NCBI GenBank assembly: GCA_965644315.1
Contig: CBFFRQ010000041.1
Coordinates: 124,001-188,000 of the forward strand
Source: Caecitellus pseudoparvulus
Lineage: Eukaryota; Bigyra: Bicosoecida
Reading direction: 5' to 3'
DNA length: 64,000 bases
The notes beneath the pieces are model-generated. The model saw only the letters and a program-made list of their open reading frames with translations. It was not told where the DNA came from and ran no database searches. Made by a program: the position numbers and the translations under genes. Shown piece by piece: positions 37,979-50,400 of this stretch (the first letter of the stretch is position 1; every line of letters begins with the position of its first letter).

Positions 37979-40900
37979 TCACGTGCCTGCGCGGGCAAGG
38001 GCTGCCTCCAGCGCCTCACGTCTGGCCCGCGATGCGCCCAGCGCCGCACGCGCACGCGCCACACTGGCAGCTTCCGCGTGCAGAGAGGGACTACTGGCAC
38101 CTTCATCAGGCTGGGCGTGTCCTGCACTGCTTGCGCCTGCACTGCGTGTGCCGTCAGCAGACAACAGCTGCGCGGAGCTGGCTGAGCTGGGTGCTGACCG
38201 CGGCACGTGCAGCATGCTGGGGTGCAGGGCTGCCCCTCGTTGGGCAGTGGGGGGGTGTGACGGCGGCAGGGCAGAGCCCCATCCTGATCCGGGGGTGGCG
38301 TGCTGTGCCCCGATGGCGCGCGCCCACCACCCGTCGCTGCCGGCAGCTGACACTGGAGCTGGCGCCGGGACTGTGTGCTGGGCGCGGTAGTGGGCTGACA
38401 GACTGGACCGTGGCGCCTGAGCCGCCCCACCAAGCACTGCCAGTGCCCGTTGCAACTGTGCCGCGTGCTGCGCGCGCTGAGCGGCCGTGTGGGCTTCCCC
38501 TGCCGCCGAGACAAAGGTGCGTGGGGTGCTGCCTGGGGTGAGGGAGGAAGGCCAGGAGGGGGGGGCCATGGCGAGCGGTCCATGCTGCACGTGGTGGGCA
38601 GGCGGCAGGGCGCTGTGGCTGTCTGCAGTTGTGGAAGGGGGGGACAGACCCCCCTCCTGGACGAGGGGGGGCGGGACCGCAGACCCCGCCATGCTGTGCT
38701 GCGGTGGAGGCTGGGGCGCCTGCTGGGGCGCCGGGTGCGCCGCCCCACTGCCCTGTGACATGGGTGCAGAGGCCGGGGCGGCAGTCCAGCTGGCGGCAGG
38801 CGTCTCAGGCAGTGCTTTGTATCCGTATCCACCGGGAGCGTGGAGTTGGGGCGGTGGGTGCGACGTGGGCCCAGGCCACGCAGTGGGCGCCTTGCGGTGC
38901 ACCGTCACAGACCCATCAGGCGCCCGCAGCGCTGTGCCCCGCACACCCTTGGCCTGCAGCGCGTCCTCTGCCTCCTCCACGTCCGGGTCGCGGTAGTTCA
39001 GGTCTCGGAAGGGGGGTGCGTCTGGTCCCGCGGCCAGAGTGGCCACGGCCCAGGGGGGGAGGGTGACACCCCCCCCCGCCTCGGGGGCATTCAGAGACAC
39101 CTCTGCCTTGGGCCTGTACACATAGTCTGCCACCAGTGGCGCAGCAGGCGTGAAGGTGCTGGGCACGGCAGAGTAGGGGGGGGGTCCAGGGGGGGCCTTG
39201 GACATGAAGGCGCCATACGGCACCAGCACTGGGCGAGGGCCGCGCGTGTCCGTGGGCGGGGCGCTAGTATCCCTCTGCTCTGGCACCTCGGCAGCGCCAT
39301 CGCCATCGCCTTCTCCTGCAGCCGCCGGCGAGTCGGTTGCAGGTGCAGGGGCCGGCTGGTCTGAGCCGCCCTCCTCCTGCGCCCCCCCTTCTCCCTTCCC
39401 TTCCTCCGCTTCAACTCCGGCGGGCTGCACGCCCTGCTGGGCGAAGGATGCTTCAGGCAACGGCAAGAAGGTGGTGTGGGGGTTCCAGGGGGGCCGCAGG
39501 GAGGTCACCGGTAGCACCGGCCCTGCCGCCTCTGACAAGTTCGCCGGCGCCACCGCCTGCCCCTCCAGCGGGTCGCCGATGTACGGCAGGGCGGACTCGG
39601 GCTCGGGACCCAGGGCACGCTGTGCCAGGCCTGTCCACGGGGCTGACAGGGGGGGGGCCACCTCCTCCCCCTCGCCGCCCCCTTCCGCAGCTTCCGGCAC
39701 CTGCTCCGGCGCCTGCTCCGCCACTGCCCTGCCTCGTGTCTGCCACTGCATCGCCACGGCCTGCCAGGCAGGGCCCACGGGGTCCCCCGCAGGCGGCAGC
39801 GCCCGCCCTGCGTCGCCCGACTCGCCTTCGATGTCCGCGTCCTCAGGCTGCGTGGGCGAGACAGCCCCCCCCTCCTCCCGTGGCTTGGGCAGGAGTATCC
39901 CCGCCTCCGCCAGGGCCCGTGACAGGCTGCCTGTGCTGTGCTCCATGCCGCCCTGCTCGCCACTGGGCGAGGCGGGCGCCTGGTGCGGGGGCAGCCCCCC
40001 CGCCGCCCGCACCATGGCGGCAGTCGTCTTGAGCTCGGCGCTGAGGGCGAGGGCGGCCGCCAGGCCCGGCAAGACAGCCTGCTCCTCCTCCTCCTCCTCG
40101 TCTTCCCCCTCTTCGCTGCTGTGGGCGCTGTGGGCGGCGCCACGCGCAGAGGGGGGCGCTAGACGCCGCCGCGCCCCTCGCCGCCACCACGGCCGCCGCC
40201 CCTCGCCGTCTTCCTCAGCGTCCGACCCCGACCCCGACGTGGCCCCGCTGCTGTCTTCTAGGGAGGACTCACGCGCACGGTGGCGGGGGCGGGAGGCTGC
40301 CATGGCCGCGGCGAAACGAGCCGCCACGCCGCCCCGACTGAGGTCCGGCGTGCCGTCCTGTCCCGGTGTGGCACCGGCACCGGCCTCTGCGGCACCTGAC
40401 GGCAGCAGGCCTCGTAGGCGCGCGACGATGCTGGCTGCCATGTGCATGCGGGGGGGCTTGGCGCGGCGGGCGGCGCGTGGCCCTCGGCCGCCGTCCAGGC
40501 GCCGCCGCATGCACATCATGGCGACATCAAGGCCCTCCGCGATGCCCGAGCACGCAGTGCGGTACTCAGTGGCGTCCAGGTCGCCCCCCGCACCCCCCTC
40601 GTGGCTGTGCTCAGGGGGGGGCGCCAGCAGGCGTGGTGGCGCCGGCCCTTCCCCCGTGAACCCTGCTAGGAGCGCGTCGAAGGGGACGTCAGGCAGGTCG
40701 CCGGCGTCCCCCAGAATGGCGCCGGCGGCCAGGAGGGCCTGCGAGTGCTTGGCTCTGAAGTCGGCCAAGTGCCCTGCAAGGGAGTCAGCGACGGCCCGTG
40801 CGTTGCGAGGCAAAGGCTGCCTGCCCCGGCGACGGCGACGGCCTCGGGTGCTGTCACCCTCGTCACTTCCAGAGGCACTGACGTCAGAGACGTGCCATGA

Positions 40901-41692
40901 TGACTGGCTGGCGTCGCTGTCCGAGTCGTCGAAGCCTTGCTTGCGCTCGTCAAAGGGCTGGCGTTTCCTGCGCCGGCGCCGCACGGGCACTTGGAAGTCC
41001 AGAGCGCCGACTGCTTCAATGGCACGACGCAGGCCCGAGACAATGCTCTCCCCGCTGTCTTGAACGTCTGGCTGTGGCGTTCCCAGCTCAGACAGGGACT
41101 GTGCGGAGGGGGCGCGTGGCAGGGAGTGTCGCTCTCGACTGCTCGACCTGGCTGCCGCAGCAGCCGCCCTCTGCTCCGCAGCGGCAAAGAAGGAATTCGC
41201 GGACTCCTCCAGACTCTCCCGACCAAAACTGCGTAGGTGCGAGGGACTGGTGTGCCGCGGAGCAGAGTAGGCGTGTGCGTGGCGTTGGGCTCACCTCCTG
41301 CGCACTGCGGAACTTGGAGTGCCAGGCACAGGTTGCTGCCGCCACGAAGACACGCTCAAGCGGGGGTCGATGGAGGTCGCAGTGGGCGGCGGCGGAACGC
41401 TGCTTGCAGTGGACGATGCAAGAGACGCCCTTGTCGTGCTGAATGTCGCTGCAGGAGGCATGCCTGGGTTGCTGGGCATGGTAACGGCAGGCTGCCAAAT
41501 GGGCACTTGCGGACTCGCCCACGACGGCGTGTGGGGCTGCTGGGCGCCTGGCCCATCTTGCTCAAACCAGAACTTCTTACCACTGGAAGCCTGCCGTTCA
41601 TGCCTGGCGCGTGGAGGCGCGCTGCGGAAGCGCTGGATGGCTGCTCGGATTTGCTCGCCTGGCGCAGCGCCGTGCACACTCGTCTCCGCCAT
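37979..41692 (-). CDS. Large disordered protein, unknown
   Basis: Exons on minus are 41692-41295 and 41228-37979, giving 1215 aa; the 66-nt intron (GTGAGC...CTACGCAG) is in phase 2. Exon 1 starts [16 protein letters not shown] and has a short ordered patch (KKFWFEQDG). After the splice come [16 protein letters not shown] and [21 protein letters not shown], then a very basic block ([10 protein letters not shown]) and a second one ([11 protein letters not shown]). There is a helical stretch around [20 protein letters not shown], an acidic run ([12 protein letters not shown], about residue 510) and a long Pro/Ala/Gly-rich tail. A nuclear protein is plausible from the basic blocks; no family is recognised. 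A long open frame on the opposite strand was judged a composition artefact. Confidence 0.6.
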
Positions 41693-41854
41693 GCTGCCGC
41701 CGTGCGTTCCACCAGGCCCGAAGACTGGAGGGCACTGAATGCAAGCCGTATCTACGAATACCAAACTGTGCGTACTTCGCTGTGGCCTGGGCAGGGTGCA
41801 CCTGGCTGGCGTGTTGTGCGGGGCGCTGCATTTTGCGTTGCCGCTTGGCGCTGG

Positions 41855-44288
41855 TCACTCGCCGCGTTGCCGCTTGGCGCCGCCCACCTTGACTCGCGGC
41901 GGGGACTGCGCCTCCTCCTCCACTGCCAAGAAGTCCATGTTGGACGCTGTCCACTTCAACTCGTCCCACGACACGGGCAGCAGCGCCACCACGGGGCGTG
42001 CCAGCGTTTCTGCGCTGCGCACCTGCCGCACCAACACACTCAGCTCCAGCCCCGGCGCATACTCCGGCGGCGGCAGGGGCATGTTCCCATGCACTTCACC
42101 CGTGTACACCGCGCCTGCCCCCGCCATTCCCGCTGCCGCTGCCGACAGGTGTGTGGCTGACCCTGAAAACGCTGCGCCCGGCGGCAGTAGGCCTGGAGCT
42201 GTGCTGCCTTCTGGCACTGGCATGCGGCGCAGGGGCAGGTGGGGGTGCAGGCCGGGCGGCCGGGCCCGCCTGCGTGTGACCTTGGGCGCCACGCTACCGC
42301 GGCGCACGTTGGCCCAGCGGGAACGCCGTGCCTTGCCACGCCGCCGCCGCCGCTTCACTTTGCGGGGGGCGGGCGTGTCGTCAGCCTGGGAGGCAGACAC
42401 GCCGGTGGCGGCGCCCTCCTCCTCCTCCTCCTCGTCCCCTTCTTCCTCATCTTCCTCCTCGTCATCCTCCTCCTCCTCCTCTTCATCCTCCCCCTCTGAC
42501 GCACTGCCCTCGGAGCTGTCCCCCTCACCGCCCGACCCGCCCTCACTCCCCCCCGTGGCAGCCACATCATCCGCACCGGCCTCCTGCCCCATCAACTCGG
42601 GTGGCAGCTGCAGCAGGGGGAAGGGCGCCTTGGCAAAGTGCGTCGTCTCGGGTGTCGCCGCCTCCCCTCGCAGCAGCATGGCCAGCACCGCCGCCAGCGC
42701 CCCGCTCCCTCCGCCTGCGGCCTCCTGCCCCAGGCTGCGCAGGGAGTGGTTCGCCACCCCCACGATACACGCCGGCAGGAGCTGCGGGTCCACCGTGGGG
42801 CAAGCGTGGCTCTGCAGCCCCGCCGCCGTCGCTGCAGCGTTGATTTGGGCCTGGGAGCCGGGCGGGGCGGCCACCGGCAGCGGCAGGGCGCCGTGCCACC
42901 GCCGGGCACCCAGGAGGGTCAGGGCCGTGGCTGCCTCCGCCCTGCCAGCTGCTGCCGCCGCTGCTGAGGCGGATGCCGTCCACGTGGTGTGGGGGCGGGG
43001 TGTGGCAGGTGCCAGGGCGGCCAGACACCGGCGCCATACCCGGGCCAGCAGTGGGGCGGCCCTGCCTGCTGGGAGAGCACGCTCCACCTCCTTGCGGGGC
43101 TCCATGTGCAGGTCCAGGAGGACGTTGTGCAGGGTGGACCGGGGGCGTGCCTCCACGACGGCCTTGTCCAGGTTGGCGCCCACCCCCCCCACCGGCACCA
43201 TCTTGTGAGTACTGCGGTCCCATTCCCGGACTCGCCCGAAGCGGCCGGGGCTGCCGCGGAAGGCGAATTGGCGGTGTTTCCAGGGGGCGCCGGCCAGGGT
43301 GGGGCGGCAGGGCCCGCTCAAGGCGTCTGCACCGCGCAGGGCACGGCTACTGGCATAGGTGGCGCTGGAGGCCATCTCGGGCCAAGGCAGGGCTCGGGTC
43401 AAGTGCCCCACCACCGTGTCGGAGAGGGTGTGCTGAGCATGCCAGGAGGGCGGCAGGCGGCGGTCGTCCCCCGGGTGGGAGGAGCGGTAGTGGTCCGCCG
43501 CCATGGCCAGGCGGTTGGTGGAGGTGGCCATGTCTGTCGCCGGCGGCGTGCAGGGTGGCACAGGCACCGCCGTGCTGAGGGCGAAGGACGGGTGACACGA
43601 GCCGTACACGGGCGGAGGCGCCGACAGGGCCTGCAGCAGGGTGGCGTTGCGCGGGACGCGGTGCAGGCGAGGCTCGAAGGGGGGTGTGGGGGGGGCCCCC
43701 TCCTCCCCCACACCGGCTGCCGCGGCCACCTCCCGCCAGTACGCCACGACAGCCTCTGGGCACCACAAGTCAGCCTCCAGCACCCAGGTGGCGTGGGCGT
43801 CGCTGACACCAGCCCAGGCCACCAGGTACTGCACCCCCGCAGGCAGGGTGGTGCGGTGTGCCAGGATACGCCGCACTTCAAATGCCCAGCTGCGCTGGCG
43901 GTCGGTGCCTTCGTGCACGTACTCCCCATGGGTGGAGCGCAGGTGCCCACACTCCACCGCCAACTGCGCGTCGAGGTTGCCACCCACAGGGCCTTCTGGG
44001 ACGGGCAGTGTCTCTACTGCACTGCCAGTGCTCTCGCGGCTGCTGCGCGGCGTGCTGGGCCGTGACGCCCGGGAGCGGTTGGAGGAGGAAGGCCGGGTGC
44101 CGGGGCGCACCTCCTGAGGAAGGCAGCAAGGAGACACATAAAGTGACGTGATGAGTGCCTTTTCCCTGCGGGTTCAGGGCCGTGGTGCGCTGCGCGGCAC
44201 TCACCACAGCGCTTGGGTCTGCAAGCCAAGCCACGAGGATGCTGCGCACGCGATTCCGCTGTGCCTCCGAAGGCAGCTTCTGGTTCAT
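41855..44288 (-). CDS. Chromodomain protein with acidic and basic tracts
   Basis: Exons on minus are 44288-44205 and 44113-41855, giving 780 aa; the 91-nt intron has a GTGAGT donor and CCTTCCTCAG acceptor. Exon 1 encodes MNQKLPSEAQRNRVRS then ILVAWLADPSAV. A chromodomain lies at about residues 104-155 (WAFEVRRIL, QYLVAWAGVSDAHATWVLEADL). Two aromatic cage positions are kept (Phe and Trp), but the third is Val. Chromodomains usually read methyl-lysine on histone H3. A long acidic Glu/Asp tract lies near residues 545-590, followed by a basic patch (RKVKRRRRRGKARRSR), suggesting histone and nucleic-acid contacts. The rest is unrecognised. A chromatin reader is the likely role; its partner is unknown. 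Confidence 0.75.
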
Positions 44289-44685
44289 GAAGCACGACAA
44301 GGCAGATGCCCTGCGAGAAGGCGTGCCGTGGGCAGCTGTGTGGGCCTGCGCAGCCCGCGTGCTCCGCGGAGAGGGACGCACCCAACGTGCAGTGCCGCAC
44401 AGAGGGCGTTTTGAGTGAGGCCATTTTGCGAGAGAAAGCGCCGCGTCTGTGGGGCGTGGGGGGCAGCAAGCATGTACACAGTTCAGGGAAACCACCACTC
44501 TACACACGGACCTTGGAGATGATTTCCCGGTCGTCCATGGTGCCGCGAGTGAGGCTGGCACGCTGGTGCCTGGCTCCCTTGGCCTGACCCTCGCACAGCG
44601 CCCAAACTTAGAGACGGGCAAGCCAAGTCAGCCGACCAAACTCAATGTATTCAGATTGAGAGCACGGCTGTGGAATGTGTACTGG
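44289..44685. other. Intergenic, 397 bp, no gene seen
   Basis: It holds the 3' flank of the MAPK gene and the promoter of the chromodomain gene, both on minus. Open frames upstream of 44288 continue in the same frame but lack an ATG with protein-like sequence. Confidence 0.45.
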
Positions 44686-46236
44686 TCACTGCCCTGTCCC
44701 CGCCGCTGCGGGCGCCCCCACTGCCGTGGTGGAGGTGGCTGGTGCCGGCTCCGTCGGCGCCCCTGTCGCAGCGGCAGCTCGCCCTGCCGTCGTGGTGCTG
44801 GTGGTGGGGGCCTTGGCAGCAGCGGCTGCACTGGGCGTGGCTGCTTGTCCGGCTGTGGTGGTGGTGGTCGAGGCAGCCGCCGCCGCCGCCGCAGCAGGAG
44901 CAGGAGCAGGGGCAGCACCACCTGAGGCGGCGGCTGCGGCTGCCTTGGCACGGGCCCGGGCGCGCTGCTTCATCTCCTTGATCTCCAGGTACAGCTTTTT
45001 GCGGTAGTGCGAGGTGGAGTACTTGGTGTCGTCGTCCAGCTTGATGCGGAGGATGCGGGGGGCCGTCACCTCCTGGCTCTCATCGTGGAACTGGGCCACG
45101 AAGGGGTGTGCCAGCGCCTCCACCGCCGTAATACGCTTGGCGGGGTTGAACTGCATGCACTTGGTCATGAGGTCGATGGCGTCCTCCGGAGCGCCAGGGC
45201 ACAGCTTCTCCAGAGTGGTCTTGCTGGCCGTCGCTGGCACCTTGGCGATCATCTGCTCGGTGTACTTGGAGCCGATGCTGGCGACATCCTCCGGCGAGGG
45301 GCGCCCAGTGATGGCCAGCACGAGCTCCAGCTGGTTGATGGTGCTGTTGCCTGGGAACATGGGCTTCTTGCGGTAGCACTCCCCCAGCACCGTGCCCACA
45401 CTCCACATGTCAATGCCGAAAGTGTGCTTGGGCGCGCCCAGCAGGATCTCGGGCGGGCGGTACCACCGTGTCGCCACGTAGTCTGTGTGCACGACATCGG
45501 ACTTGCCGGTGTCAGTCAGGGAGCGGGACAGGCCGAAGTCGCACGCCTTCATGGTGCACGCTGCGTTGAGCAGCATGTTGGAGGGTTTCACGTCGCGGTG
45601 CAGCAACTCCGCCGAGTGCAGGTACTTCAGCACCTTGAGCAGCTGGTAGACAATGTACCGAATGTGCACGTCTTGCAGAATGCCAGCCCGGATGACTGCG
45701 TGCAGGTCTGCTTCCAGGTACTCGAACACGAGGTACAAGTCTCGGTCTGCAGCGAGCAGGCGTGGAGCGCGTCGGTGCGGCGCGGCGAGCGGCAACCCAG
45801 GCGCCGCGGCACGCACCGTTCTCGGCCCTGATAATGTTCAGCAGCCGCACGACGTTGGGGTGATCGCGCAGCTCCGTCAGGTACATGCACTCGCGAAACG
45901 TGCGCTGCGCAGGGGCGGGAAGGGATGGTTCGGGAAGTGCACTGGCGAGGCGGCTGCGGCTGCGGCGCTGCCTGGCCTACCTGGGCGTCAGTTGCGTTGC
46001 GGAAGGCGTCGTAGCACTTCTTCAGGGCCACAATCTGGTCTGTGCGGTTGTCCTTGGCCTTCCACACCACGCCGTAGGCCTGCGGGAGGGCGTGTCGCCG
46101 GAGCGTGGCGTCGCTGCGACGTGCGCGGCAGTTGCCGAAGCCGACGAGGGGCCCGCCTGGCCGCACGCACCCCCTTGCCAAGCTTGCGGATGATCTGGAA
46201 CTTCTGCAGCACGTGCTGCTCGATGGTGTCTGTCAT
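44686..46236 (-). CDS. ERK7/8-type (MAPK15-like) MAP kinase, TDY loop
   Basis: Ser/Thr kinase. Exons on minus are 46236-46171, 46079-45981, 45904-45817 and 45746-44686, giving 437 aa; introns are 91, 76 and 70 nt, and all phases agree. All catalytic elements are present: [37 protein letters not shown], and the activation loop [14 protein letters not shown] with the dual phosphorylation site near T172/Y174. TDY replaces the TEY of animal ERKs. [26 protein letters not shown] and the early C-terminal extension are features of the ERK7/8 group, which is often linked to cilia. The tail from about residue 330 is Ala/Thr-rich low complexity. Confidence 0.9.
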
Positions 46237-46544
46237 TGCGCTGGGGGAGGTGGGGCGCCGGTGGGCCTGGTGACGCGGCGGCCGTCTCGCCGAGCAGGCA
46301 AACCTCGCCGGTGTGCGCCGACGCTTGCAGGGCGCTGGGCAAGTCTGGGATGAGTGGGACGTGTCTTGGCTGCATGCAGAGTGCCGTGCGCCGGGTCGGT
46401 GTGTGGGAGTTGGATTGTGCGGCGGGGCGGGGGGGCTGGGAGGTGGTTGTCCGGGTTCGCCGTGTCACCTTGTGCACGTCGCAAGAGGCGAGGGAAGGTC
46501 ACGCATAGAAGGGGGGCAGGAGCGCGGGGCGGCGCAAGGGGCAG
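46237..46544. other. Intergenic, 308 bp, no gene seen
   Basis: This is the promoter side of the MAPK gene and the 3' flank of the small gene at 46545-47012. No element of note was found. Confidence 0.4.
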
Positions 46545-47012
46545 TCAGCTGGGCGCGTCTTCTGCACCACTGACACTGGATCGGGCAGTTTGGATCACTT
46601 CCTCAGCCCGTTGAAGCGTTTCGTGGGCTGTCGGCTGGACGGCTTGCAGCGAAGCCTGTGCGCTTGGTGAAGTTGAGGGCGCGGGCGGAAGGAAGCCGCC
46701 AGCGACGGCGCCGTACCGCAGGGACAGCTCAAGTGCGTCCTGGGTTGTACCCAGGGGCGGCAGCTGCTGCACGGCAAAGCGCAGTTCCCGTGGCATCGTG
46801 GGTATGCCGCTGCCAGGCGTGCGCTTGGCAAGTTCAAACCGTGCAGCGTGTGTTGCCATGCCGTCCAGAGCTCGCAGCGCGGCCAGGTAGATGTCCTGCT
46901 TGTGTTCAGGGGAAATATCTTGCCCTTCCAGCTCCTCCTCCACAAGCTTGCGCACAGCGTCTGCGGCTGCGACGCGCGTTTCGCTCGCGTTTTGGTTTCC
47001 TCCAGCAGCCAT
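46545..47012 (-). CDS. Small unknown protein
   Basis: 155 aa, ATG at 47012 (MAAGGNQNASETR). An N-terminal helical segment (VAAADAVRKLVEEELEG, HKQDIYLAALRALDGMA) and a central MPRELRFAVQQLPPLGTTQDALELSLRYGAVAGGFLPP are followed by a Ser/Ala-rich tail with a helix (ETLQRAEEVIQTA). It resembles no family I can name with confidence. It is divergent from IPI1, with 395 bp between starts. Confidence 0.55.
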   Translation of the reverse strand: MAAGGNQNASETRVAAADAVRKLVEEELEGQDISPEHKQDIYLAALRALDGMATHAARFELAKRTPGSGIPTMPRELRFAVQQLPPLGTTQDALELSLRYGAVAGGFLPPAPSTSPSAQASLQAVQPTAHETLQRAEEVIQTARSSVSGAEDAPS

Positions 47013-47407
47013 AAAGGCGGGGGGCTTCAATCACGCTCTGGGAGACCAGTGCCGCAGTGGGCACGCGATCAAGGGATACCCACCCCTGGCTTAGACAGGT
47101 TGAGGGTGCAGTGTGGAATGGGCTGCTAGGGGTGCGTTGCCCAGGAGTGAAAAGTGACTGAGGCTGTCGCCACGAGGACGCAGCTAGCGGCAGCAAGCTG
47201 CAAGGCATGTGCAACTTCACTCGAAGTGCAAACCATACAGCCCATTAGTATTTGCAATCTTTCTGTTTTCCAGCGTACTGAAATCTTGCAAAGGTCGGTG
47301 TGCACTCCGTGTAGGGGCGGGGTCGCCTGCGGAAATTGGTTCCGGCAAACCAGACCCTGGGCCCGTCCAGAACACGCCGGTTGTCGCCAGCCTCAGCCTG
47401 TTCAAAC
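47013..47407. other. Divergent promoter region, 395 bp
   Basis: This lies between the small unknown gene (minus) and IPI1 (plus). It contains the exact GCGGAAATTG element at 47329-47338 and nothing else I can support. Confidence 0.5.
47329..47338 (+). promoter_or_regulatory. GCGGAAATTG element before IPI1
   Basis: An exact copy 69 bases before the IPI1 ATG at 47408, in the same orientation as at ORC1. Confidence 0.45.
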
Positions 47408-50400
47408 ATGGTGCGCACGAGGAAGGCGAAGAAGGTCAATGCCGACTTCAAGCACCGCAAGGCAAAGGTCGGGGGCAGGAAGCTGCCTGCGCTCAACAGC
47501 ACAAAGACCAGCTTCCAGTTCCGCACGCTGCGCGTGGCTGCGGGTGCCGAGCACGATGACACGCCAGAGACGGGCACCGTGCCTTCCAGCGTCGGCAGCA
47601 TCAGCTTCAGCCAGTGCATGGGCAATTTGAAGCACCACAACGTGAACATCCGGCGGGGCGCGCTGCAGCAGCTGACCAGCCTGTTTCAACACTCCGCTGC
47701 CTCCCTGCGCCTGCACCTGTCCGACGTCCTCTCCGCCCTGGGCACGCGCCTGACGGACACGGAGAGCACGGTGCGATCTGCGACGCTGGACTGCCTCATC
47801 GCGGCGCTGGAGGCGGTGCAGGGAGCCAGCCTGGCGCCGCACCTGCCCGTCCTCGTGGCGTACCTGGCCTCCGGCATGACCAAGCTGCACGCTAGCCAGC
47901 GCCTGGACACCCTGGCAGCGCTGCTGGCAGTGCTGGCGCGAGTCCCCCACCTCATGCAAGCGCATGTGGCGACACTGGCGCCCCTGCTCATCCAGCAGCT
48001 GGCAGCTGAGAGCACGACGGTGGTGGTGGGCAGCCACGTGCCGGCCCTGGCGCCGCCTCAGCTGGCGCTGGCCACAGACGCCGCACGAGCTGCCCAGACA
48101 GCCGCCAAGACCAGCGCCAGCAAGGTGGGCTCCCACGGTCCCGCCGGCAGCAGCAACGTGCGCGGCAAAAGCCTGCTGGGCGGCGTCAAGCGCCAGCGGG
48201 AGAAGGAGGCCGCCCTGGCCCCCACTCACGCCGCCAAGCGATCAGCCGTCGCTGATGCCGCAGAGGGCGTCGCGGCTGCGCTGGGAGAGGGAGCCCCAGG
48301 CGACAGTGGCGCTGGGCAGAGCAGTGCGGCGGCGGTGCCTGCGGCGGCAGCGTACAAGCAGCGGGGCAAGCTCACCAGCATCGAGTGCCGCCTGGCCTTC
48401 GCCGCAGCGCTGACCCAGCTGCTGAACACGCTGCAGCAGTCGGAAATGGGGGCGCAGAGCCAACCGGCACCATCTGCGCACACGCCCATCGTACTGCACC
48501 TCGACGCAGAGCAGGCCCAGGCGACAGCGGTGCAGCGTGCGTGGGTGCCAGCCCACAGTGCGGAGGGTGGGCCCATCAGCGCCGCCCCTGGCGCCCGGCG
48601 CACGCTGGACCTTCCCCTGCCGTCCGTGCTGCATGGCCTGAAGGCCCTCGTGGCCATGTGGAAGGAGTGCTGTGCCTTCTCCACGGGGGCGCTGGGGGGT
48701 GATGCGGGCACCAGCAAGGCCAGCGGGGCTGTGGCCGCGGCCATGGGCGGTGCACAAGACGCGCCCTCTGTCACGTTGCACCCCATCGCCCTGCAGCGCT
48801 GCAAGGCCGTGGCGGCGGCGCTGTCGGCGCTCCTGCGGCACTGCCCTGCAGCGGGGGCCACGGAGCCGAGTGCCATGTACGCCCCCCCGGATGCGGCGTG
48901 GGTGGCGCAGCACGGACTGCCTCAGGATGACGGACGCTTCAAGGCGCCGGTCACGGGGAAGGTGTTGCCGCCCCCGCCCCACGTGCCGGCTTGGGCCACC
49001 CCCGCCGCACTGTCCCTGCAGCTGCCGCCGGCCCGGCAAGTCGTCGTGAGCGCTGTGGGCGGCGCGCTGGGGCGTGTCTTCCCAGTGCCGCAGCCCAGCA
49101 TCGGTTCCTCCTCTGCCGCAGCTGGCGTGGCCCGCCTGGTCACGGAGCTGAACGTCGCCGTGGCCACCTGCCTCCTGCACCTGTCCCCGCCCACACACGT
49201 GCAAGCTGCCGTGGCGGCTGCCACCACGCCTTCGCCTGAGGAGCTGCTGCGGTGGGATGAGGTGGCGGCGGCCGCCTTTGTCGCCGGGCTGAAGCTGCCC
49301 GAGCAGGGCACCTACCCCGCCGTGGCCAGCCTGGCTGCAGCACAGGACGTGCTGGGCATCACCCTGCCTGCCCGAGATGTGCGGCGTTTGGAGGGCATGC
49401 GGCAAGAGGCCCAGGAGAAGGCGCAGGCTGTGCACCACTGGGCAGCGCGGCGCCTCAAACGAGTGCGCAGCACACTGCAGGAACGCTACACGTGGGCGCC
49501 TGCCGTGCTGGGGTGGGTGTTGCACGCGCTGCGGCGGGCTGCCGGGGTCCAAGGAGAGGGGGGGGGCGCGGCGGATACGGCGGCGCAGGTGCAGTCCAGG
49601 GCAGCCCTCCCCCTGGCCCACGGTGCCTCCTCCACGCGCGACGCCTTTGAGAGTGAGATGGAGGCGCAGGTGGCTGACGGCAAGCGCAAGGTGGGGGCGG
49701 GGCGGGGCCTGCTGGCCTGCTCCTGTGCCGCCCTGGGCGTCGCGGACGGCATCACGGCAGGCGAGGTGCTGGCCCTGCTGACCCAGCTGGGCACTGTCCC
49801 GGGCCTGGCACGCCAAGACGCGGCGTGGCTGCTGGAGGGCCTGCTGGCGCTGGCCCAGGACAGCCGTCCCTGGCTGCTGCACCACCTCGCGCCTGCCGTG
49901 CCCAGAGCGCTCTGGCGCCTGCGGGGCCACCTGCACGGGGGTGAAAGCACAGACGCCGCTCGGTTGGCTCGGGGCCTGGTCGCCGCTTTGTCCTTGTGGG
50001 CCCGCCAGACGCCCCAACCTGCCGCTGTGGCGCGGGTGCTGGCGGAGAGCACGCCCCTCTTCGCCACGGTGAAGCGGGCAGCCGGTGGCGTGGCGCTGCT
50101 ACTGGGGCCAGCCGTGCAGCTGCCTCGCGATACGCTGGCCCAGCTGGTGGGCGCCCTGGTCATGTGCGGGGCACAGCCGCAAGCGACACCCAACGCCAAG
50201 CTCCTGCGAGGGCTGGCCTGGGCGGCCCGCAACGCCGACACGCCCACTGCTGCACGGCAGGAGCTGCTGCACGGGCTGACCCTGCTGGGGCAGGCTGCCG
50301 GCTGCAGCCCCGCCGAGGTGTCGGCTTGGGTGGTGTGTGGCGCAGGGGCAGGGGGGGAGGACGCCAGCCCCCTGCAGGCCACAGCTGGGGAAGACGCCGC

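Noticed and set aside
39198-41063. Plus-strand open frame of about 620 codons
   Set aside because: Antisense to the disordered-protein gene, which has a phase-consistent upstream exon. The plus-strand sequence is Ser/Ala/Pro/Arg filler.
41307-41316. GCGGAACTTG near a splice donor of the disordered-protein gene
   Set aside because: Imperfect match inside coding sequence, not upstream of a start.
42414-42500. CTC/CTT-rich microsatellite-like stretch
   Set aside because: It is the coding sequence of the acidic tract of the chromodomain protein, not an independent repeat.
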